A DNA stretch of 11,422 nt from an uncultured bacterium (lineage in GTDB: Bacteria > Bacillota > Clostridia > Lachnospirales > Lachnospiraceae). The stretch lies in assembly GCA_905215155.1 (NCBI GenBank), contig CAJMPJ010000073.1, forward strand, positions 1 to 11,422, given 5' to 3'. The position numbers were made by a program, and so were the translations under genes. This document shows, one piece after another, positions 6,683 to 11,422 of the stretch (its first letter is position 1; every line of letters starts with the position of its first letter). A model generated the notes under the pieces. The model worked only from the letters and a program-made list of their open reading frames with translations, ran no database searches and had not been told where the DNA came from.

Positions 6683-6713
6683 ATGGGTTGTACCACAATA
6701 TGTAGTGGTTTTT
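6659..6713 (+). promoter_or_regulatory. Competing hairpins over the methyltransferase stop codon
   Basis: TATTGTGGTA (6659-6668, inside the coding end) and TACCACAATA (6691-6700) are a perfect 10-bp inverted repeat around the stop codon. The second arm can instead pair through ACCAC (6692-6696) with GTGGT (6705-6709), which is followed by TTTT. The two stems exclude each other. This may be a weak first terminator before the strong one at 6731. Confidence 0.4.
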
Positions 6714-6730
6714 GGACAAAAAATGAACAA

Positions 6731-6772
6731 AAAAGAGGGCTAAAAAATGCAATTTTTAGCCCTCTTTTTTTT
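6731..6772 (+). terminator. Strong intrinsic terminator after the methyltransferase
   Basis: AAAAGAGGGCTAAAAA (6731-6746) pairs perfectly with TTTTTAGCCCTCTTTT (6753-6768) around a 6-base loop, and the T-run continues to 6772. The A-run on the left side makes it able to work in both directions. It marks the end of the core-gene region. Confidence 0.92.
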
Positions 6773-7212
6773 GCTCTTCCACGGATGACATAGGATAGTT
6801 GGAGGCAAAAATTTCCAAAAAGATGGGATACAGCTTAGCTGGAGAATGATTTAATAAAATCAAGATGTCTTTGAAGTCTCATTCCACTTAGATAATAAGT
6901 GGCAGATAGGATAAAGATATTAAGGGAAGTAATATCCTGATATACATTATAGTAAAGAATCTGATAATCGAATAATATATTATGATTATTTAATTGAATA
7001 ATTTTACAATTTGTCATAAAATGAAATAAAGTATTAAATATGGATGGTAATTCAGTGTCACAGATTATGTAATAACTACGGGGCTGAAACGAAATATAAA
7101 GTAATTGTATTTAGATAATATTTCTAATGTCGAAAGAATGTTATAGCAATGGGAAGTAAAGTGTTTTGTTATTTTTAAAATACTGATAATCGGAACAGAA
7201 GGGATTTGTATT
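6773..7212. other. AT-rich intergenic region with hairpins, no convincing gene
   Basis: About 440 bases without a supportable gene. It holds a perfect 7-bp hairpin CCACTTA/TAAGTGG (6884-6890 and 6896-6902). It also holds an AT-rich palindrome with arms ATAATC (6964-6969) and GATTAT (6984-6989), plus inner ATAAT/ATTAT pairing. Two copies of TGATAATCG occur (6962-6970, 7184-7192). Minus-strand open frames at 6835-7017 and a short one ending in the terminator have no ribosome site; they may be degraded coding sequence. Composition is markedly AT-richer than to the left, so this may be the edge of an acquired island. Confidence 0.5.
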
Positions 7213-8049
7213 ATGAATAAATGGGAAACTACAAGGTATCTGATTGATGCAAAGAAATGTGTGGACAGCATTGTTTATATATCAGAAAACGAAAAACAAC
7301 TCCACTATATTGACCTTAGAAAAAAGGTTGCGGATAAAAAAAGAGATTTCTATATCAGTTGCTGCATTGTGTTAGATAATCACATTAAAAATACCGGATT
7401 GAATAAACGAGACTTTTGTAATGAGAATGAGATCATTCGGTCTATGTATTATGAGCGAGATAAAAACAGCGCTTACAAAGACGACAACTACAAAGCAAAA
7501 CACTATTCTTCAATTTCTGAAATTGCTGATGACATGATAATACAGCTACAACATATTCGCTCCGTATGTGTCGACAGTCTTCCGATTGAAATAACACTTG
7601 ATTTTGTCTCGCATGATCGAGAGCTGTTTCGAGCATTGCATCGAATTACTGCAGATGAAGAAGATGCTATCTATCAGAGAAAGTATCACTCCAGGAACAC
7701 CGTAAATACAAATTCAACTGAAGGTAATAAAGAATATCGTACTTTTCAGGATACCGAAGATTTGAGAGATATTCCCGATGAATGCAAAAGCAAATATGCA
7801 GTAGTAATGGATAACGGTCTTTGTTTTAGTGAAGGTATTCAAACAAGGCAGGATGCTTGCATTCGAATAAATGTGCTGTATGGGCAGAATATATGGTGTA
7901 GTGTCGAACAGAAAGAATTAGAAACTATACAGGAACTTACCCGATTGGGTTGTTTTGATGAATATGGCGTTCCGCAGCCACCTCCAACTGATCCTATTCT
8001 TATGGCAAGAATAATGAAGATACTGGATAATAAGCAGAGTAGAACTTAG
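7213..8049 (+). CDS. Hypothetical protein, unrecognised family
   Basis: This is a 278-aa soluble protein that I do not recognise. The first 130 residues look mainly helical and charged, with a segment RDFYISCCIVLDNHI (44-58) that would be a buried helix. Residues about 140-190 are polar and probably flexible, with acidic DEED and ED stretches. The C-terminal part from KYAVVMDNGLCF (194-205) to YGVPQPPPTDP looks like a compact alpha/beta module with a Pro-rich turn, ending in a helix. Six to seven cysteines are scattered with no metal-binding spacing. No signal peptide or membrane segment is seen. GAAGGGA (7197-7203) lies 9 bases before the ATG. No good promoter is visible. It is the first gene of the AT-rich region, 142 bp before the DUF2971 gene and in the same direction, which makes a functional link possible but unproven. 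Confidence 0.75.
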   Translation: MNKWETTRYLIDAKKCVDSIVYISENEKQLHYIDLRKKVADKKRDFYISCCIVLDNHIKNTGLNKRDFCNENEIIRSMYYERDKNSAYKDDNYKAKHYSSISEIADDMIIQLQHIRSVCVDSLPIEITLDFVSHDRELFRALHRITADEEDAIYQRKYHSRNTVNTNSTEGNKEYRTFQDTEDLRDIPDECKSKYAVVMDNGLCFSEGIQTRQDACIRINVLYGQNIWCSVEQKELETIQELTRLGCFDEYGVPQPPPTDPILMARIMKILDNKQSRT

Positions 8050-8191
8050 AACCATGCCACTACACCCTTTTTTGATAATCGGATAACAGGATAAAGAAGA
8101 AAAGGGGAAATACATACTGTAAAGGATATCGTCGTAAAAAACATCATTTTATGTAATAAAACTTTAAGAACATCATCGAAAGGAGTTTTTT
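8050..8191. other. Spacer between the hypothetical and DUF2971 genes
   Basis: This 142-bp AT-rich spacer has no clear terminator hairpin and no convincing promoter. It carries a third copy of TGATAATCG (8073-8081). The copy at 7184 and this one share the 11-mer TGATAATCGGA, so the repeat flanks the 7213-8049 gene. The strong ribosome site AAAGGAG at 8179-8185 belongs to the next gene. Confidence 0.4.
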
Positions 8192-9037
8192 ATGCTTTTG
8201 TATCATTACTGTAAACTTGAAAAATTTAAATCTATTATTGAATCTAAAACATTATGGTTAACTCAAATTGTAAAGTCTAATGACAAGGAAGAAGTGAGTA
8301 GAACATTTAAAATCATATGGAACAGTATTAAAAAAGATTTAGAAAAAGGTCTTAGTGACATAGAGAATTCAGCGGATATAGTAAATATAATTTGTAGCCA
8401 AATGGAAGTAGACTTACATTCTTCTCTAAAGGGTGAAGAAACGCCATACGGTGTATGTCTAAGTATTAATAGAGATCTGGCGCAAAATTGGAATGAATAT
8501 GGAGATATGAGCCGTGGCATTGCAATCGGATTTTCGAGTGAACTATTTACAGGAATTACTCATGCTATGCCACATCCGAACGTGAATTTGGAACACTCTA
8601 TTGGATGGAATGAAGTGTATTATGATAGAGATGGTTTGTCACAAAAATTTATTCCTATTTTTATTGATACGCTTACAAGCAATAGTACTGCATTAGGATG
8701 GTTAGTTGTGCGTACAACGCTAAAACATTACTCTGCGTTTATAAAAAATCCGACTTTTAAAGACGAGAGAGAAGTGCGGGTCATTTATTATCCTCATAAA
8801 GAACACGTTAAAAATTCCATTTCTGAAGTTTCCAATATCATAGAAAAGCCCTTTCTACATTGCACATTACCTTGGCTGAAATCAGACGGTATGTGCGCGC
8901 TAAAAGAAATAATTATTGGAACTAATTGCGAATATACATCTGAGGATGTAAAAAATCTTTTACATAAAAATGGATTGCACAAAGATATTTCTATTGTTAA
9001 TTCGGAATATCCGTACACAATATCAGAAAACAGATAA
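8192..9037 (+). CDS. DUF2971 domain-containing protein
   Basis: This 281-aa protein matches the DUF2971 pattern along its length. It opens with LLYHYCKLEKFKSIIESKTLWLT (Tyr4-His5-Tyr6), followed by the SND-E element (29-34). The middle has GVCLSINRDLAQNW then EYGDMSRGIAIGF (88-114). The end has LKHYSAFIKNP then FKDEREVRVIYY (177-200, Glu192, Glu194 and Arg196 conserved in type). Biochemical function of the family is not established to my knowledge. The N-terminal Y-H-Y pattern, an internal W-x2-Y-G and a late acidic residue are reminiscent of ADP-ribosyltransferase-like folds; that is inference only. DUF2971 genes are common in accessory and defence-rich regions. AAAGGAG lies 6 bases before the ATG, an excellent site. 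No membrane or secretion signal. It sits between an unknown gene and a STAND-like NTPase. Confidence 0.85.
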   Translation: MLLYHYCKLEKFKSIIESKTLWLTQIVKSNDKEEVSRTFKIIWNSIKKDLEKGLSDIENSADIVNIICSQMEVDLHSSLKGEETPYGVCLSINRDLAQNWNEYGDMSRGIAIGFSSELFTGITHAMPHPNVNLEHSIGWNEVYYDRDGLSQKFIPIFIDTLTSNSTALGWLVVRTTLKHYSAFIKNPTFKDEREVRVIYYPHKEHVKNSISEVSNIIEKPFLHCTLPWLKSDGMCALKEIIIGTNCEYTSEDVKNLLHKNGLHKDISIVNSEYPYTISENR

Positions 9038-9350
9038 GATCGAAAAAGGATGGTTAAGAAATACTGAAACCTATAGCTTATGGCACGAAGACAGCAAGTA
9101 AGCACGATTGGACATATACTGAGTATAAGTGTTGAGAAAAATTTGGGGTAATATTTGGGCAAACAGTGAATATAATACGAACTTTCTATTATATTTAAAA
9201 TGGGATTACAATACTTTATGTATGGATTAAAAGAAATATAAAACCAGTTATATCTGATTTTATATATATTTTTATTTTAACGCGGCTATAAAAAGTACAG
9301 GAGAAATTTATAAGTTTAGCTATTTTATATTTTTATTTAGAGGGGTATAA
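9038..9350. other. AT-rich intergenic region before the NTPase gene
   Basis: These 313 bases hold no supportable gene. A small palindrome TATACTGAGTATA is at 9115-9127. A consensus TATAAT at 9171-9176 could be the -10 of the NTPase promoter, but no matching -35 at 16-18 bp is seen. That would give a leader of about 170 bases. There is no clear terminator after the DUF2971 stop. The stretch 9250-9340 is mostly A and T. A minus-strand open frame across 8794-9162 is a shadow of the DUF2971 gene. Confidence 0.5.
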
Positions 9351-11264
9351 ATGATGTTAGCAAAGGCAAAAATCCTTGAATTTGTTGGAGAAAAAATACT
9401 GGATAAGATTGTTGATGGTTCTATAAATGCAATAATGGAAGATGCAACCAAACAAAAATTGCTACAAGAGTATCAGAAAATAAAGATTGAGATAGAAGAT
9501 AATTTGCTTAAGCAAAATATAAATGAAAGTTATTATGAAAATCTCCAAAAGCTTCTTAGTGAAACAAGAATAATTGATATTATATTTAATTTCAGTTATA
9601 TGTTTTGTGAATTATCAAAAGAGGAAAGAGTTAACTATATTAATTCATACATTGATGATTTTTTCAATGGAAGAAATGTTGATAGATCGGATATAAGTAT
9701 AATAAAAGGGAAGCTTGTGCAGGAATATGATTATTGTTTTTATATAATAAACCGTCCCGATGAGAAATCAAGAATGATTATAAATCAAATAGTTTTGCAA
9801 ATTGCGAACAGCAGTAGCGAGCAGGAAAAAATAATAGAATCGCTAAAATGTGAAGTAAGGGATATTACTATAACCCTAGAAGAAGTAATTAAAATGCTTT
9901 CTTCTAATAATATCGACTTGAAATACCTTCATGAATTAGTGGGAACATCATTAGAGAATTTAAAGGGAAGATTTTCGAGAGATTTTAATGTAGATGTGGA
10001 ATTATCAAACTGGCTAAATAAGTTTTGTAATACAGAACTGAATAAAGAAAGATTATATAAAGAAACAGTTGAAATGCAAAAAGCTATTGGTCAAAATTCA
10101 ATTGTTGGTAACAAAGATTTATTACAACATTTAAATCAATTAATTAGTCAAATTAGAAAAGATGAAGCGTTTGAATACGATTTAATAAAAGATGAGGTTG
10201 AAAAATTTATTAGAGAAACGGAGATTGCAATTAAGAAAAAAAATGAAAATTCAGAAAAGGACTACTATCAGAGTAACGAATATTATTCATGGAGACATTT
10301 ATGCGGCGTAGATTCTGAACTGGAAGAATATCGGAAAGCTATGTTATCAGATGTTTTTATTATTACGGGCGAAGCAGGAGTGGGAAAATCTCATTCAATA
10401 GCCCAGTTTATTAATAATAGTTATTATGTAGATAATAAGCCATGTATTTTTCTTCTTGGTCAGCATTTAAATGAAAATGTAGATCCTGTAAATATGATAG
10501 AGCGATGCTTGCACTTAACATATACATTACAAAGCTTTTTAGAAGAATTAAATGCTTTTGCTGCAAACAAAAATATAGAGATACCATTTATTATAGAGGG
10601 AATAAATGAGGGGTTATATTCGGATATTTGGAAAGAATACTTGTCTGGATTAGTGAGTAGTTTTTCTCAATATAAAAAAATAAAATTAGTAATTAGCATT
10701 CGGAAAACATATATTAAGAAATGTCTACCGGAAGGATATGATAAAAGGGAAAGTACATTTATTATCGAACATAAAGGATTTGAGAATAATTCATTAGATG
10801 CTATTACGGCGTTCTTTGAATATTATGAAATTAAAATGCCGACATTTCCAATTTTATATTCTGATTTTTATAATCCACTCTTTTTGCATACACTATGTAA
10901 GACGATTCAGGGTTCGGAAAATAAAGTTATTGAAGAATATAGTTCTTTTACAGAAGTATTTGCAAATTATATAAAAGTGGTAGAAAATATAGTTGCCCAA
11001 AAATGTAATTACAGAGAAAATTTGAAGCTTGTGCAGAAATTAGTTAATAATGTAGTTAAATACAGTTTAGACAATAATGCTCGTTATGGTATTGAAATAG
11101 CTACCTTTTATCATATAGTTGGGGAATGTGTAGCTTTATTTGGAATTAGTCAGAGTGATTTTGTACAAGCAATGATTGACAGTGGATGGATTGTCAACAG
11201 TTTTCTAGACAACTTTTTTAAGGGTAATCATTCTATACTTCACCGGTGTCAAATATCCCAGTGA
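9351..11264 (+). CDS. STAND/NACHT-like P-loop NTPase, Avs-like, 3' end truncated by IS insertion
   Basis: The open frame is 637 aa. Residues 1 to about 310 are helical and charged with coiled-coil character; no catalytic effector is recognisable. An ATPase module follows: the lead-in YYSWRHLCGVDSELEEY (311-327), Walker A GEAGVGKS (340-347) followed by HSIAQF, a Walker-B-like strand IPFIIEGINEG (411-421), and a sensor strand LVISIR (446-451). The pairing of GEAGxGKSH with hhhhEGhNEG resembles Avs antiviral STAND ATPases, whose C-terminal repeats sense phage proteins. That sensor region is absent: native coding sequence ends near residue 612, and the last 25 residues (from Trp613) are read from IS3-family DNA starting at about 11187. 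The protein is therefore a truncation and probably inactive as a sensor. GAGGGG (9340-9345) serves the ATG at 9351 or 9354. Family assignment is inference. Confidence 0.8.
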   Translation: MMLAKAKILEFVGEKILDKIVDGSINAIMEDATKQKLLQEYQKIKIEIEDNLLKQNINESYYENLQKLLSETRIIDIIFNFSYMFCELSKEERVNYINSYIDDFFNGRNVDRSDISIIKGKLVQEYDYCFYIINRPDEKSRMIINQIVLQIANSSSEQEKIIESLKCEVRDITITLEEVIKMLSSNNIDLKYLHELVGTSLENLKGRFSRDFNVDVELSNWLNKFCNTELNKERLYKETVEMQKAIGQNSIVGNKDLLQHLNQLISQIRKDEAFEYDLIKDEVEKFIRETEIAIKKKNENSEKDYYQSNEYYSWRHLCGVDSELEEYRKAMLSDVFIITGEAGVGKSHSIAQFINNSYYVDNKPCIFLLGQHLNENVDPVNMIERCLHLTYTLQSFLEELNAFAANKNIEIPFIIEGINEGLYSDIWKEYLSGLVSSFSQYKKIKLVISIRKTYIKKCLPEGYDKRESTFIIEHKGFENNSLDAITAFFEYYEIKMPTFPILYSDFYNPLFLHTLCKTIQGSENKVIEEYSSFTEVFANYIKVVENIVAQKCNYRENLKLVQKLVNNVVKYSLDNNARYGIEIATFYHIVGECVALFGISQSDFVQAMIDSGWIVNSFLDNFFKGNHSILHRCQISQ

Positions 11265-11422
11265 AGAATGAATCCTGTGGTTGTTGAACCAATTTACATA
11301 ATCAGCCAATTCAATCTGAAGATGTTATAAGCTGCTAAAGGTCTGGTTCCTGACGAACTCTGTTTTAATTATTTTAAATGTTGCTTCTGCAACCGCATTA
11401 TCATAAGGACACCCTTTATGGC
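11187..11422 (-). mobile_element. IS3-family insertion sequence, right-end fragment, inserted in the NTPase gene
   Basis: The boundary is set by three observations. The transposase reading frame on the minus strand ends at 11205. On that strand the sequence after it runs to ...TTGACAATCCA at 11187, matching the TG...CA terminal rule of IS3 elements. The NTPase codons left of 11187 have normal protein-like composition. The other end lies beyond the window, so target duplication and the left inverted repeat could not be checked. The boundary may be off by a few bases. Confidence 0.75.
11205..11420 (-). pseudogene. IS3-family transposase OrfB, C-terminal part with in-frame stop
   Basis: The minus-strand frame reads HKGCPYDNAVAEATFKIIK, then EFVRNQTFSSL, a TAA stop (11327-11325), and 39 further codons. 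These include ELADYVNWFNNHRIHSSLGY then LTPVKYR, ending TAG at 11207-11205. This is the C-terminal rve/DDE region of IS3-group (IS150-like) transposases. DNAVAEATF contains the third catalytic acidic residue (Glu). The stop falls where family members usually have a Glu codon (TTA-GAA-like), so a single G-to-T change is enough to explain it. The remaining 39 codons are conserved in type, so decay is recent. The N-terminal part and OrfA lie outside the window. Confidence 0.85.

Noticed and set aside
6218..6730. Two overlapping minus-strand frames of 150-170 codons opposite the methyltransferase
   Set aside because: The plus strand encodes a clear catalytic domain here; the antisense frames lack initiation signals and known motifs.
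6860..7000. CRISPR-like repeats in the hairpin-rich spacer
   Set aside because: The short repeats are not regularly spaced and differ in sequence; no array or cas gene is present.
8794..9162. Minus-strand frame of 122 codons
   Set aside because: It is mostly antisense to the DUF2971 gene and has no ribosome site.

Overview
The window looks like a chromosomal segment of a Clostridia-class Firmicute, probably a Lachnospiraceae member of the Lacrimispora/Lachnoclostridium type. This is inferred from AGGAG-type ribosome binding sites, sigma-A-like promoters, hairpin-plus-T-run terminators, and the character of the core proteins: a Cof-type HAD phosphatase, a long three-domain Xaa-Pro aminopeptidase, a PrdX-type editing protein and an RlmCD/RumA-type methyltransferase. 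No taxonomic search was possible.

Layout. Bases 1-53 hold the 5' part of a tRNA-Pro(GGG) on the minus strand with its promoter. Bases 110-2850 hold a plus-strand pair, a HAD hydrolase and an M24B aminopeptidase, closed by a bidirectional terminator. Bases 2834-4330 hold a divergent regulatory pair: an XRE repressor (minus) and a GGDEF diguanylate cyclase (plus), sharing an intergenic region with a near-perfect palindrome over the repressor's -10 box. Bases 4353-4995 hold a minus-strand YbaK/PrdX aminoacyl-tRNA deacylase with its own promoter. Bases 5020-6772 hold a 23S rRNA uracil-C5 methyltransferase. It has an attenuator-like leader hairpin, an unusual N-terminal extension of about 120 residues rich in Lys, Glu, Arg and Gly, and a very strong terminator.

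After the terminator at 6772 the character changes. The sequence becomes visibly AT-rich, intergenic gaps are long, and the proteins are accessory in type. This part holds an unrecognised 278-aa protein (7213-8049), a DUF2971 protein (8192-9037), and a large STAND/NACHT-like P-loop NTPase (9351 onwards) whose ATPase motifs recall the Avs antiviral family. The NTPase reading frame runs into the end of an IS3-family insertion sequence at about 11187, so its C-terminal sensor region is missing and its last 25 codons come from the IS. The IS transposase is itself broken by an in-frame stop.

The left part is housekeeping and signalling sequence. The right part, from about 6773 to the window end, looks like a decaying accessory or defence island. 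A defence role for the NTPase and its neighbours is inference from family resemblance and context.
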